64,000 nucleotides of DNA from an uncultured Gammaproteobacteria bacterium (GTDB taxonomy: Bacteria > Pseudomonadota > Gammaproteobacteria > Pseudomonadales > Halieaceae). Positions 38,471 to 48,763 of this stretch are shown in pieces. The first letter of the stretch is position 1. Every line of letters begins with the position of its first letter. The DNA is taken from NCBI GenBank assembly GCA_902519405.1, contig CABYJX010000002.1, positions 1-64,000 on the forward strand. The letters are read 5' to 3'. The notes beneath the pieces are model-generated. The model saw nothing but the letters and a program-made list of their open reading frames with translations. It did not search any database and had not been told where the DNA came from. The position numbers were made by a program, and so were the translations under genes.

Positions 38471-39433
38471 CTAAGTCGATTCGGTTTCAAGAAGCGCATC
38501 TACGAACTCTGTTGCGAGAAAAGGCTGCAGATCATCTGACGATTCGCCAATACCTATATATCGAATAGGCAAGCCTAACTTTTTTGCCAAAGCGAATATC
38601 AAGCCTCCCTTTGCCGTCCCGTCTAGTTTCGTCAATGTTAAACCAGTCACTCCCACTGCATCCTTAAACTCTTCCGCTTGGAGTAAACCGTTTTGGCCGA
38701 TTCCAGCATCTAAGACAAGCATTATCTCATGAGGAGCATGCTCATCAAGTTTCCTAATAACCCGGATGATTTTTTTTAATTCCTCCATTAAATGCTCTTG
38801 ATTGTGCAGTCGGCCAGCCGTATCCGCCAGAAGAATATCGATTCCGCGTGCTCGCGCGGATACCAATGCGTCATAAATGACGGAAGCACTATCTGCTCCT
38901 TGATGTTGAGAAATTACCGGTACAGAGTTTCTTTTTCCCCAGTCATGTAACTGCTCTATAGCTGCGGCGCGGAAGGTATCTCCGGCTGCAAGCATAACTT
39001 TTAAATTCTGTGATAGAAAATACTTTGCTAACTTGCCCACAGTAGTGGTTTTTCCAGCTCCATTTGTACCCACCATTAAAATCACAAAGGTTTTGTCTGG
39101 ACTTAACTCCATTGGTAACTGCACCGGAGTGAGAATTTTAATTAAATCCTCCCTGAGGGCAATTCTTAACTGTTCTGGCGAGCTAATCCTCGTTTTCGAC
39201 TGTCGGGAAATTAAATTTCCTAGAATTTCATTGGTTGCCGCCAATCCTACATCACAAGATAGTAGTTGCGCCTCTATTTCCTGGAGTATCTCTGGTGCAA
39301 TATCGTTATCCGTTATCCTCAGGCTAGGGGATAATTTAAATTTGTTTCCTGACTTTTTTAAGCCTTCTCGAAGTTTTCTAAACATAGAGCTTCTTGAGTT
39401 AGTGTTAATAGGTGTTTTTTCCACAGTTTTCAT
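38471..39433 (-). CDS. ftsY: signal recognition particle receptor FtsY
   Basis: FtsY receives SRP-ribosome complexes at the inner membrane. The NG domain is complete: VGTNGAGKTTTVGKLAKYF (G1), AAGDTFRAAAIEQL, DTAGRLHNQEHLMEEL (G3), TKLDGTAKGG (G4) and the C-terminal IGIGESSDDLQPFLATEFVDALL. The protein has 320 residues and lacks the long acidic A domain of E. coli FtsY, which is usual in many bacteria. It is divergent from rsmD and first of the ftsYEX-rpoH run. Confidence 0.97.
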   Translation of the reverse strand: MKTVEKTPINTNSRSSMFRKLREGLKKSGNKFKLSPSLRITDNDIAPEILQEIEAQLLSCDVGLAATNEILGNLISRQSKTRISSPEQLRIALREDLIKILTPVQLPMELSPDKTFVILMVGTNGAGKTTTVGKLAKYFLSQNLKVMLAAGDTFRAAAIEQLHDWGKRNSVPVISQHQGADSASVIYDALVSARARGIDILLADTAGRLHNQEHLMEELKKIIRVIRKLDEHAPHEIMLVLDAGIGQNGLLQAEEFKDAVGVTGLTLTKLDGTAKGGLIFALAKKLGLPIRYIGIGESSDDLQPFLATEFVDALLETEST

Positions 39434-39534
39434 TCCTCAATCCGAGATGATTTGAAGGATTCTTAGACTGGCATGGTAAACTTAGATGTTCGACCGAGAA
39501 ATCACATCCTAACATCTCAATCAGTGCTAAATAA

Positions 39535-40122
39535 ATGAGAAATAACAATCGCCTAAAAAATTTGAAAAGAAAATTACGCATAATTGGTGGCAAATGGCGC
39601 GGCCGAAAAATTCCATTTGAATTAAGAAATGGGTTACGACCCACCAAAGAAATTGTCAGAGAAACCCTTTTTAACTGGTTAGATTCCCATGTTCCCCAGT
39701 CGAGGTGTCTTGATTTATTTTGTGGCACGGGCTCGCTCGGTCTAGAAGCACTTTCCAGGGGAGCGAGCCACTGCGATTTTGTAGACAAATCTAGCTCATG
39801 TACTGGAGCATTAGAGCTATACCTAGAAGAGCTGTGTGTAACTAACTTTTCCAAAGTTCATTTAAAAGATGTCGCTGATTTTTTATCTTTAAGTCATAGA
39901 CGCTATGATATCGTATTCGTTGATCCGCCTTTTAACGCTGGATTACTTAATCAAGCTTGCAGAGATCTCGCACGTAAAAATCTAGTTGCGCCCGGAGGAA
40001 TGATATATTTAGAATTTCCCTCATCTGATACGCCAAATTACATTCCACCATGTTGGGAAATATATCGAGAAAAACAAACAGGCGCAGTTAAATACTACCT
40101 GTATCTAAATTCCCAAGATTAA
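39535..40122 (+). CDS. rsmD: 16S rRNA m2G966 methyltransferase
   Basis: RsmD methylates G966 of 16S rRNA. The N-terminal LRIIGGKWRGRKIPF and LRPTKEIVRETLFNWL blocks, the SAM motif LDLFCGTGSLGLEALSRGA and the catalytic IVFVDPPFNAG are all present. The 195 residues fit. It is divergent from ftsY and followed by coaD, both conserved neighbours. Confidence 0.95.
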   Translation: MRNNNRLKNLKRKLRIIGGKWRGRKIPFELRNGLRPTKEIVRETLFNWLDSHVPQSRCLDLFCGTGSLGLEALSRGASHCDFVDKSSSCTGALELYLEELCVTNFSKVHLKDVADFLSLSHRRYDIVFVDPPFNAGLLNQACRDLARKNLVAPGGMIYLEFPSSDTPNYIPPCWEIYREKQTGAVKYYLYLNSQD

Positions 40123-40176
40123 GAGGTATACTGTCCCTTGCGTAGCGACGCGGCTAAGCAAAAACTCGCGAAATAG

Positions 40177-40671
<495 letters not shown>

Positions 40672-40685
40672 CGAAATGGGAACTT

Positions 40686-41498
40686 TCACCCCTGACAAGT
40701 AGGGCAATAAAAGCTTGTCCTCTGAGCCAATACTTTGGAACGAATGATAGCGGCGCACTGATTACATTTTTCCCCCTCCCGTCCGTAAACGTTAAGTTTC
40801 ACAGAAAAATAACCCGGCAAACCTGACGCCCCAACGTAGTCTCTTAATGTAGTTCCACCTTGCTCAATAGCCCGCTCAAGCACAAATTTTATGGCGTCAA
40901 CTAACTTCCAGTAACGGGCACGTGAAATTCTTTTACTCGCATTTCCAGGCCTGATGCCGCTTAAAAAAAGTGCTTCGCTTGCATAGATATTGCCTACTCC
41001 GACAACAATTTTCCCATCCATGATTAATTGCTTCACTGATATATAACGCCCCCGTGATTTTTCGAAAAGATAGTCACCATCAAATTGTTTTGAGAGAGGT
41101 TCTGGACCCAAAGAAGCTAAAAGAGGGTGTTCCTCGCCGCGCTTAATCCAATGAAAGCTGCCAAACCTTCTTGGATCATGATAACGCAGCAAATAACTGG
41201 AATTAAAAATCAAATCAATATGATCATGCTTCATTGGTGCTTCACGCAATGGGGCCAGCCTCAGCGAACCAGACATGCCTAAGTGGATCATTAAAGTTCC
41301 GGCGGTGCAGCGAAGCAGCAGGTATTTACCGCGGCGCTCTATCGTCTTAACTGTTTGACCTTTTAATCGACTTTTTAAAGAGAGGGGAACAGGCCATCGA
41401 AGCGACGCATTCCTGATAATAACCTTTTCAAATGCGCATCCCGATATCTGACTAGTGATACCTCGTCTGGTGGTTTCAACCTCAGGCAACTCAGGCAT
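40686..41498 (-). CDS. mutM: formamidopyrimidine-DNA glycosylase
   Basis: MutM excises 8-oxoguanine and formamidopyrimidines and cuts the abasic site. The N-terminal PELPEVETTRRGI gives the catalytic Pro2/Glu3, LLLRCTAGTLMIHLGMSGSLR and HDHIDLIF follow, the helix-two-turn-helix carries VGVGNIYASEALFLSGI, and the C-terminal zinc finger has four cysteines (CNQCA...CPTCQG). The 270 residues match. It lies 85 bases after rpmG on the same strand and converges with coaD. Confidence 0.97.
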   Translation of the reverse strand: MPELPEVETTRRGITSQISGCAFEKVIIRNASLRWPVPLSLKSRLKGQTVKTIERRGKYLLLRCTAGTLMIHLGMSGSLRLAPLREAPMKHDHIDLIFNSSYLLRYHDPRRFGSFHWIKRGEEHPLLASLGPEPLSKQFDGDYLFEKSRGRYISVKQLIMDGKIVVGVGNIYASEALFLSGIRPGNASKRISRARYWKLVDAIKFVLERAIEQGGTTLRDYVGASGLPGYFSVKLNVYGREGEKCNQCAAIIRSKVLAQRTSFYCPTCQG

Positions 41499-41583
41499 CT
41501 TTTAGAGTCTTGTGGAATCTGCGAGGGATCTATTTTAATACGCTAGAACATTTTTATAAAATGAAAAGTTCAATCACGAGTAA

Positions 41584-41739
41584 TTATTTTATTTTCCCTT
41601 CTTTATAAAGGACATGCTTTCTGACAACAGGATCAAATTTTTTCATTTCTAGCTTATCAGGTGTAGAACGTTTATTTTTATCCGTAGTATAAAAATGCCC
41701 CGTCCCTGCTGTCGAGTTCATTCTAATTTTCTCTCTCAT
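41584..41739 (-). CDS. rpmG: 50S ribosomal protein L33
   Basis: A 51-residue ORF, too short for the supplied track, reads [19 protein letters not shown], then [21 protein letters not shown]-like sequence and ends with [10 protein letters not shown]. This is the standard proteobacterial L33 without zinc cysteines. It follows rpmB by 29 bases on the same strand, the universal rpmB-rpmG pair. The cysteine-free form fits a zinc-independent L33. Confidence 0.95.
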   Translation of the reverse strand: MREKIRMNSTAGTGHFYTTDKNKRSTPDKLEMKKFDPVVRKHVLYKEGKIK

Positions 41740-41768
41740 TATCTATATTCTCACTAAAATAAAGTTGC

Positions 41769-42005
41769 TTAAATTATATCGCCGTCACGCCGAATATCTG
41801 ACAATACCTGATCAATGCCTTTTTTATCAATAATCCTCATACCTTTGCTGGAAACTCTTAACTTGACATATCGCTTTTCGGAATCTACCCAAAATCGATG
41901 AGTATGCAAATTGGGCAAAAATCTCCTGCGAGTACGGTTTTTAGCATGGGAGACATTGTTACCTGCAAGCGGCCGTTTCCCTGTTACCTGACAAACTCTA
42001 GACAT
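41769..42005 (-). CDS. rpmB: 50S ribosomal protein L28
   Basis: The 78-residue product begins [22 protein letters not shown] and continues with [17 protein letters not shown], the normal L28 pattern. The track adds 16 codons upstream, but GGAGGAG directly before the ATG at 42005 and the family N-terminus fix this start. A good promoter (TTGCCA-17-TATAAC) lies about 90 bases upstream. rpmG follows. Confidence 0.97.
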   Translation of the reverse strand: MSRVCQVTGKRPLAGNNVSHAKNRTRRRFLPNLHTHRFWVDSEKRYVKLRVSSKGMRIIDKKGIDQVLSDIRRDGDII

Positions 42006-42037
42006 AATGCTCCTCCAATTGGCAGAAAAGTTTTCGC

Positions 42038-42057
42038 TTGCGTAACACACCACGCAA
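42038..42057 (-). repeat. small inverted repeat in the rpmB leader
   Basis: TTGCGT and ACGCAA flank an eight-base loop in the leader of the rpmB-rpmG mRNA, about 32 bases before the start codon. It could be a weak regulatory hairpin; the 6-bp stem is not strong evidence. Confidence 0.3.
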
Positions 42058-42092
42058 ATTAATAAGCTTAATTCCTAAACGAGTGGCGCGTC

Positions 42093-42121
42093 GTTATATC
42101 AAAAGAGCTTAGTTATGGCAA
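42093..42121 (-). promoter_or_regulatory. sigma-70 promoter of rpmB-rpmG
   Basis: On the minus strand, TTGCCA (-35) and TATAAC (-10) are separated by 17 bp, and a TG one base upstream of the -10 gives an extended -10. It is divergent from the coaBC promoter in the same gap. Confidence 0.65.
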
Positions 42122-42152
42122 CAAGCGAAGCATTTTTAAACCCATAAAATGG

Positions 42153-42158
42153 TATTAT
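42153..42158 (+). promoter_or_regulatory. extended -10 box ahead of coaBC
   Basis: TGGTATTAT gives an extended -10 (TATTAT) about 41 bases upstream of the coaBC start. The -35 is poor. Confidence 0.4.
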
Positions 42159-42198
42159 GGTGTCTTCACAAGACGAGTAAGTTTTCTGTTGAGAAGCC

Positions 42199-43404
42199 AT
42201 GTCAAATTTATCGAATAAAAATATAGTGTTAGGAGTTAGTGGCAGTATTGCTGCGTATAAATCTGCGGAACTAATTAGACGACTTCAAGATTCCGGAGCC
42301 TCCGTGAAAGTGGTCATGACTAAAAGCTCTGTAGAGTTCATTACTCCACTGACAATGCAGGCACTCTCTGGAAATCCTGTACATACTGAACTGTTAGATG
42401 AGGCTTCTGAAAGAGCCATGAGCCATATTGAACTGGCGCGCTGGGCCGATATTCTAATAATAGCTCCAGCGAGCGCAAACCTAATTGCTAAACTATCTCA
42501 TGGTCGCGCTGATGACTTGCTGACTGCCGTCTGCTTGGCTACGTCTGCGGATATCTTAATAGCCCCTGCAATGAATAATCAAATGTGGCTTAACCGTGCT
42601 ACCCAAAAAAACATCTCCGAATTAAAGTTAATGGGGCATCATGTTTTAGCCCCCGAAGATGGCAAACAAGCTTGTGGAGAGACTGGACCCGGTCGGATGG
42701 TAGAAACTAACCAAATAATTTCCATTGCAAATACCTTGTTCTCATCTGGCTCACTTTCAGGAACCAAAGTTTTACTCACTGCCGGACCTACTCGTGAACC
42801 ACTTGATCCAATAAGGTATCTGTCAAATTACAGTTCAGGGAAAATGGGTTTTGCACTTGCCGAGGCAGCTCGCTCTGCAGGAGCAGAGGTCACTTTAGTA
42901 ACAGGCCCAGTAAGTCTTCTCACTCCAAAATACGTTGTTCGACATGATATAGAAACAGCACAAGATATGCTCAAAGCTTGCGTTGAACACGCGTCTTCGT
43001 GTGATATCTTCATTTGCTGCGCAGCGGTCGCGGACTACAGACCCAGACGTCGAGAGCCTCAAAAAATAAAGAAGAATGATGCCACCTTAAATATGGAAAT
43101 GATGCGAAATCCGGACATCTTATCGAATATTACTGCTCAGTTTGAACAAATATTCTCCGTTGGCTTTGCCGCTGAGACGACTAATTTAATAGAAAATGCT
43201 CAACAAAAGCTGTTAAAAAAGAAGCTCGATTTGATCGTTGCTAATGACGTCTCCGATCCGGAAATAGGTTTTGACAGTGATCATAACGAGGTGTTGTTAC
43301 TTTGGGCTAATGGAAACGAAAAACTCGAACAGGCCAGTAAAGCTATTATATCAAAGCAGATAATTAATCGCCTTGCCCTGATCTATCACGAAAATAGGAG
43401 TTAG
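42199..43404 (+). CDS. coaBC: bifunctional phosphopantothenoylcysteine decarboxylase / phosphopantothenate-cysteine ligase
   Basis: The N-terminal flavoprotein CoaC half has GVSGSIAAYKSAELIRRL, MSHIELARWADILIIAPASAN with the active His, the PAMNNQMW motif and the Cys in KQACGETGPGRM. The C-terminal CoaB half (from about residue 185) has VLLTAGPTREPLDPIRYLSNYSSGKMG and the KIKKNDATL lysine pair. Together they convert phosphopantothenate to phosphopantetheine for CoA. GAGAAG precedes the ATG. In Pseudomonas dut and algC usually follow; here argB comes next. Confidence 0.97.
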   Translation: MSNLSNKNIVLGVSGSIAAYKSAELIRRLQDSGASVKVVMTKSSVEFITPLTMQALSGNPVHTELLDEASERAMSHIELARWADILIIAPASANLIAKLSHGRADDLLTAVCLATSADILIAPAMNNQMWLNRATQKNISELKLMGHHVLAPEDGKQACGETGPGRMVETNQIISIANTLFSSGSLSGTKVLLTAGPTREPLDPIRYLSNYSSGKMGFALAEAARSAGAEVTLVTGPVSLLTPKYVVRHDIETAQDMLKACVEHASSCDIFICCAAVADYRPRRREPQKIKKNDATLNMEMMRNPDILSNITAQFEQIFSVGFAAETTNLIENAQQKLLKKKLDLIVANDVSDPEIGFDSDHNEVLLLWANGNEKLEQASKAIISKQIINRLALIYHENRS

Positions 43405-43474
43405 GAAAATTAACAGTTCAGATTTAAGTTCTTTGGAGTACTACATATTATAATCTTTACTTGGAAAATTATAG

Positions 43475-44392
<918 letters not shown>

Positions 44393-44487
44393 TTTTGAAA
44401 CAGAATAGTAGCTTACCAACATAAAAGTGTTTGCCGCAGCCATGTTAAGCGGCTACGATCAGATTGTGTTTTGGAGCGCCCATCCTA

Positions 44488-45093
44488 ATGCCAAGAAGAA
44501 AAAGTCAGAGAAGGCAAGAGATTCTACAATCTCTTGCACAAATGCTGGAGTCCGACAGAGGCCAGAAGATTACTACTGCATCTTTGGCCTATAAAGTGGG
44601 CGTCTCTGAAGCGGCTCTCTACAGACATTTCCCCAGTAAAGCAAAAATGTTCGAGGAGCTAATAGTCTTCGCCGAAGAGACTATTTTCGGCCTAATAGCA
44701 CAAATCTGCCATAGTGATACTAACTGTGAAACTAAATGCAAAAATATTTTAACTAGCATTTTAGTTTTTTCCGAGAAAAATCCCGGTATTTCAAGGGTAT
44801 TATCTAGAGACGCCTTGGCTGGGGAAGATATGCGACTTCATCGGCGCGCTAGCCAGTTTTTCGACAGAATCGATACACAGCTGCGACAGATTTTTCGTGA
44901 GGCTGAACCAAAGGAAGGTAAGAGGACAAGAATTCCTCTAATTGCCGCCACAAACCTTCTTTTGGCGATTGTCGAAGGAAGGATTAGCCAATTTGTTAGA
45001 TCTGATTTTGCGAACCTGCCTTCCAAGGACTGGGACCTTCAGTGGGAATTGATCATTGGAAACTTTTTTTGCAAGACGGCTGAACACAAATAG
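44488..45093 (+). CDS. slmA: nucleoid occlusion factor SlmA
   Basis: SlmA is a TetR-family DNA-binding protein that blocks FtsZ assembly over the nucleoid. The N-terminal QEILQSLAQMLESDRGQKITTASLAYKVGVSEAALYRHFPSKAKMFEELI matches SlmA closely, and the ligand-like domain contains FSEKNPGISRVLSRDALAGEDMRLHRRASQFFDRIDTQLRQIFR. The start at ATG 44488 has GGAG 11 bases upstream; the track start eight codons earlier gives an atypical N-terminus. Position after argB and next to pyrE is conserved. Confidence 0.92.
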   Translation: MPRRKSQRRQEILQSLAQMLESDRGQKITTASLAYKVGVSEAALYRHFPSKAKMFEELIVFAEETIFGLIAQICHSDTNCETKCKNILTSILVFSEKNPGISRVLSRDALAGEDMRLHRRASQFFDRIDTQLRQIFREAEPKEGKRTRIPLIAATNLLLAIVEGRISQFVRSDFANLPSKDWDLQWELIIGNFFCKTAEHK

Positions 45094-45121
45094 AAAGATG
45101 AAGCTAGACTAGCATTAACGG

Positions 45122-45778
45122 TCAAGTAGGTTTGGCAATCCCATAACGAGCTCTGTAGCCTTGCATTTGTGATAGATATTGTTTATCTGCGGTCTTAGTC
45201 TTCTCTAAATAGTCCACTAAATCTCCCAAACCTACCATCTTTAGTACTTCAGTTTTAAAATCTTTTTCTATTTCCTGTACCGCAGATTTATCACCAATTC
45301 CGCGTTCCTCGCGGTCTATTCCCAGCGCCACGCCGGCTAAATCTGCTTTTGCATCAGAGATTAAGCGCAGAGTTTCTCTCACCGCAGTACCAGCCGTAAT
45401 GACATCGTCGATTACGAGCACCTTGCCAATAAGGGGGGAGCCCACTAACGCACCACCTTCTCCGTGAGTTTTATGCTCTTTCCTATTGTAAGCGATTGGG
45501 ACGTTAATCTTGTGTTCCTCAAATAGAGCTATTGAAGTTGCCGTTACCAAAGGTATTCCTTTGTATGCTGGGCCAAGCAACATATCGAATTTCAAGCCCG
45601 AATCGACTATGCACTGTGCATAGCATCGGCCCACTTCGGCTAACGATTCTCCAGACGAAAACTTACCTGCATTAAAAAAATATGGGCTGTTCCTGCCTGA
45701 TTTTAAGGTAAAACTGCCAAAGCTTAACGCCTCACAATTTCGCGATAATTCAATGAAGCGTTGCTTATATGTTTTCAA
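45122..45778 (-). CDS. pyrE: orotate phosphoribosyltransferase
   Basis: PyrE converts orotate and PRPP to OMP in pyrimidine synthesis. GSFTLKSGRNSPYFFNAG is the orotate-site block, LGPAYKGIPL and YNRKEHKTHGEGG the loop, and VLVIDDVITAGTAVRE the PRPP-binding motif. The track start is TTG 45790; a second TTG at 45778 gives the usual MxxYKQRFIEL opening and 218 residues. It lies 204 bases downstream of rph on the same strand, as in E. coli, but without the E. coli attenuator terminator. Confidence 0.95.
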   Translation of the reverse strand: MKTYKQRFIELSRNCEALSFGSFTLKSGRNSPYFFNAGKFSSGESLAEVGRCYAQCIVDSGLKFDMLLGPAYKGIPLVTATSIALFEEHKINVPIAYNRKEHKTHGEGGALVGSPLIGKVLVIDDVITAGTAVRETLRLISDAKADLAGVALGIDREERGIGDKSAVQEIEKDFKTEVLKMVGLGDLVDYLEKTKTADKQYLSQMQGYRARYGIAKPT

Positions 45779-45853
45779 TTCAGATCTCAAACCTTATAAG
45801 AGTTGAACACATCAGGGCTCCAATATCCAAAGAAGAAGCACGTTTGTAATTCA

Positions 45854-45859
45854 AATATA
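45854..45859 (-). promoter_or_regulatory. extended -10 box in the rph-pyrE gap
   Basis: On the minus strand TGCTATATT forms an extended -10, about 75 bases upstream of pyrE, suggesting pyrE has its own promoter. I see no T-tract terminator hairpin in the 204-base gap; the best hairpin (AGAGG/CCTCT near the rph stop) lacks a T run. Confidence 0.35.
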
Positions 45860-45982
45860 GCACAGCTTTCAGTCAAGCATGGCAGTAAAAATCAGCTCCA
45901 AAAATGTTCTTATTAAAAGGCAAGAAGAACCAAATGACTTTGATTTAGAGGGATAAATCCTCTTGCTTCTAAATATAACTTA

Positions 45983-46702
45983 TTATTTAACGAGCGCCTC
46001 TCGTTGGACGCTGATTAGGCTTGCTATACCCTTAGAGGCCAAATCTAACATCTCATCGAGCTGTGTTCGATCAAAAATACGGGCCTCTGCGGTGCCTTGA
46101 ATTTCTACGAATCCACCGCCTTCTGTCATTACTATATTCAAATCTGAATCGGCGGCAGAATCCTCGGAATAATCCAAATCAAGTACAACAACATTTTTAT
46201 AAAGTCCCACTGATACCGCCGCCACAAGCTCTTTTAGAGGGTTTTCATCCAATATGCCGTTAATTTTTAGATCATTTAAAGCATCAGCCATAGCCACGCA
46301 AGCGCCAGTTATTGCGGCTGTTCTAGTCCCACCATCTGCCTGAATCACATCACAATCTAATCGAATGGTGCGCTCCCCAAGTTTTTCCAGATCAACAGCT
46401 GCGCGGAGCGAACGCCCTATGAGCCTCTGAATCTCTACCGTTCTGCCGCTCTGCTTACCTGTGTAAGCCTCTCGGCTCATTCGTTCACTAGTAGATCTCG
46501 GTAACATTCCATACTCAGCTGTTACCCAACCCCTGCCATTTCCTTTTAAAAATCTTGGAACCGAGTTCTCTATCGAAGCCGTGCAGATAATTCTTGTGCG
46601 GCCAAAAGATACCAAAACCGAACCTTCTGCTGAGGGTATAAAATGTCGTTCTATTTCAACTTTGCGAAGTTGATTTTCCCTTCGATCACCAGCACGAACC
46701 AT
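45983..46702 (-). CDS. rph: ribonuclease PH
   Basis: RNase PH is a phosphorolytic 3'-5' exoribonuclease that trims tRNA 3' ends. [94 protein letters not shown] (split blocks) and [32 protein letters not shown] are all characteristic. The track start is 20 codons upstream; the ATG at 46702 gives 239 residues, close to the E. coli 238. It is intact, unlike the frameshifted rph of E. coli K-12, and is divergent from yicC. Confidence 0.96.
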   Translation of the reverse strand: MVRAGDRRENQLRKVEIERHFIPSAEGSVLVSFGRTRIICTASIENSVPRFLKGNGRGWVTAEYGMLPRSTSERMSREAYTGKQSGRTVEIQRLIGRSLRAAVDLEKLGERTIRLDCDVIQADGGTRTAAITGACVAMADALNDLKINGILDENPLKELVAAVSVGLYKNVVVLDLDYSEDSAADSDLNIVMTEGGGFVEIQGTAEARIFDRTQLDEMLDLASKGIASLISVQREALVK

Positions 46703-46804
46703 AAAAGATCTCATCATGAAGAATTTCCATTTATTAAAGCACGCTGGGACGCTTTTCTCCAAGCTGCTAAACTTATCGTAAAGACGAGCTTAACGGAGGT
46801 TTCA

Positions 46805-47677
46805 TTGCATTTACCTAAAAGTATGACAGGCTTCGCGAACGTTACACACAACTCTGACCTAGCAGAAATCACCATTGAAGTTCGATCCGTCAATTCGCGC
46901 TACCTAGATATCAACCTGAAGCTACCCTCGTGCTTGCGCGATCTAGAGCCGAAGCTCAGAGAAATCAGTGGCGAGAGATTGAGTCGAGGTAAAATTGACT
47001 ATGTCGTACGTCTAAATATGGAGGGACATTTAGAAAATAAGCTTTCGGTAAACGAAAAACGACTGGACCAAATCCTAGACGCTTGCAATTTAATATCTAA
47101 TAAAGTTTCCTGCGAAAACTACGAGGCAACGAGACTTCTTCAGTTCCCAGGTGTTTTACAAGAAATCCCGTTAAAGATTCCCAGCGAACTCAAAATGCGC
47201 GTAATTGAAACTTATAAAGCATGTAATGAAAAACTGATTGAAAATAGGCAGATCGAGGGAGAAAAACTAAGTGTTTTAATTTGTGACAGATTGGAAAATG
47301 TCAAGGCAATCTGCGAAAAACTAAATTACCACTTAAATACTGCCCAGAAGAATCAAAAATCAAGACTGCGATCAAAAATCGATGTCCTTGACATTCAGTC
47401 AAACCCTGATCGGTTGGAACAAGAGTTGGTTTTGCTGCTGCTAAAATCGGATATTGATGAAGAAATCGATCGTTTAGTAGTTCATTCTAAAGAAATAAGG
47501 CGAATACTTTATCTTAATGAGCCTTGTGGACGAAAATTGGACTTTTTAATGCAGGAGCTTAATAGAGAAGCAAATACCATAGCCTCGAAAACTATAAGTA
47601 AAGATATTTCTCTTCAAACAGTGGAATTAAAGGTTTTAATCGAGCAAATGCGAGAACAAGTGCAAAATATCGAGTAG
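46805..47677 (+). CDS. yicC: YicC family endoribonuclease-like protein
   Basis: YicC proteins start at MxxSMTGFA; here MHLPKSMTGFA follows a TTG at 46805 with a strong GGAGG five bases upstream, while the track start lies 54 codons earlier inside the divergent rph region. EVRSVNSRYLDINLKLP, LSRGKIDYVVRL and the C-terminal GRKLDFLMQELNREANTIASK...LKVLIEQMREQVQNIE match the family. E. coli YicC has been described as an RNase acting in small-RNA turnover. yicC-gmk-rpoZ-spoT is conserved. Confidence 0.93.
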   Translation: MHLPKSMTGFANVTHNSDLAEITIEVRSVNSRYLDINLKLPSCLRDLEPKLREISGERLSRGKIDYVVRLNMEGHLENKLSVNEKRLDQILDACNLISNKVSCENYEATRLLQFPGVLQEIPLKIPSELKMRVIETYKACNEKLIENRQIEGEKLSVLICDRLENVKAICEKLNYHLNTAQKNQKSRLRSKIDVLDIQSNPDRLEQELVLLLLKSDIDEEIDRLVVHSKEIRRILYLNEPCGRKLDFLMQELNREANTIASKTISKDISLQTVELKVLIEQMREQVQNIE

Positions 47678-47689
47678 TATCAGCTTATC

Positions 47690-48310
47690 ATGGTAAACGC
47701 CAACGGATCACTTTTCATAGTCTCAGCCCCTAGCGGAGCAGGTAAAACGTCTCTGGTTAAAGCATTAGTGGAAAAAGACGATAAACTTAGATTGTCGATT
47801 TCGCACACCACAAGACCACCGAGACCAGGAGAAACTGAGGGTGACAACTATCATTTTGTAGGTAATTCGGTTTTTGAGGAAATGGTTACCGGAGGGGAAT
47901 TCCTTGAATCGGCGAGAGTTTTCGATCACTTTTATGGGACATCAAAACTCTGGGTGCAAAGTCAGCTAGAAATTGGTAACGACGTAATACTGGAAATCGA
48001 CTGGCAAGGTGCGAAACAAATTAAGGAACACATGCCCTTGGCGTGCGCAATTTTTATCCTGCCTCCTTCAAAAATTGCGTTACAGGAGAGACTGACATAC
48101 CGGGGCCAAGATAATATTGAGGTAATAAAACAACGGATGGATGAGGCCGTAAGCGAAATATCCCACTTTGAATCTTCAGATTATTTGGTTTTAAACGAGG
48201 ATTTCGAAGAAGCTCTTGAGGAGCTCACGATCATAGTGCATTCGCAGCGACTCCTCACTGTAAATCGATCAAGAAAATTAAGAGGTATACTGGAAGATAT
48301 GCTTAACTAG
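47690..48310 (+). CDS. gmk: guanylate kinase
   Basis: Gmk phosphorylates GMP to GDP. The P-loop is VSAPSGAGKTSLVKAL, followed by the GMP-binding SHTTRPPRPGETEGDNYHFV, EFLESARVFDHFYGTS, the ILEIDWQGAKQIKE segment and the lid RLTYRGQDNIEVIKQRM. The 206-residue length is normal. It lies 13 bases after yicC and supplies the guanine nucleotide pool acted on by SpoT further along the same strand. Confidence 0.97.
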   Translation: MVNANGSLFIVSAPSGAGKTSLVKALVEKDDKLRLSISHTTRPPRPGETEGDNYHFVGNSVFEEMVTGGEFLESARVFDHFYGTSKLWVQSQLEIGNDVILEIDWQGAKQIKEHMPLACAIFILPPSKIALQERLTYRGQDNIEVIKQRMDEAVSEISHFESSDYLVLNEDFEEALEELTIIVHSQRLLTVNRSRKLRGILEDMLN

Positions 48311-48463
48311 AGAATTAAAAATGGGTCTTGGGTCATCCGTAAGTAATGAGTTACAATTTCGCCCCTTTTTAAAAAGTCTTTATTAAATTGTTAAAATTGC
48401 CCAACAACGATTTGATTGAAGTAAAAATTTACGCAGATGAGATAACACCATCGAGAGGAGAGT

Positions 48464-48739
48464 ATGGCTAGAGTAACTGTAGAAGACTGCTTGGAAAATG
48501 TTTTAAATAGATTCGAGTTGGTAATGGTAGCCAGTAAGAGAGCTCGGCAAATTGCAACTGGCGGGAAAGAATCTCTTGTTGAGGCAGAATCGGATAAGCC
48601 AACTGTGATAGCGCTTCGCGAAATATCAGAGGGTCTGATCACGGCAGACATACTCGCTCGCGAGAGTCAGCGTGAAGCTGAAGAGGAACTTGCTGAGGTG
48701 CTGGAAACGGAAGAATCCAACACAGACATGCCAGAGTAG
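48464..48739 (+). CDS. rpoZ: RNA polymerase omega subunit
   Basis: Omega helps fold beta-prime and forms part of a ppGpp site in proteobacterial RNA polymerase. [34 protein letters not shown] and the following [15 protein letters not shown] are standard. The 91-residue length and acidic C-terminus fit. GAGGAG precedes the ATG. It sits directly upstream of spoT, linking a ppGpp sensor with ppGpp metabolism. Confidence 0.97.
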   Translation: MARVTVEDCLENVLNRFELVMVASKRARQIATGGKESLVEAESDKPTVIALREISEGLITADILARESQREAEEELAEVLETEESNTDMPE

Positions 48740-48763
48740 TTCAAAAAAAATTTAGGGTCCATT

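Noticed and set aside
45940-45960. Possible rph-pyrE attenuator hairpin (AGAGG/CCTCT)
   Set aside because: The stem is about 5 bp and is not followed by a T run on the transcribed strand.
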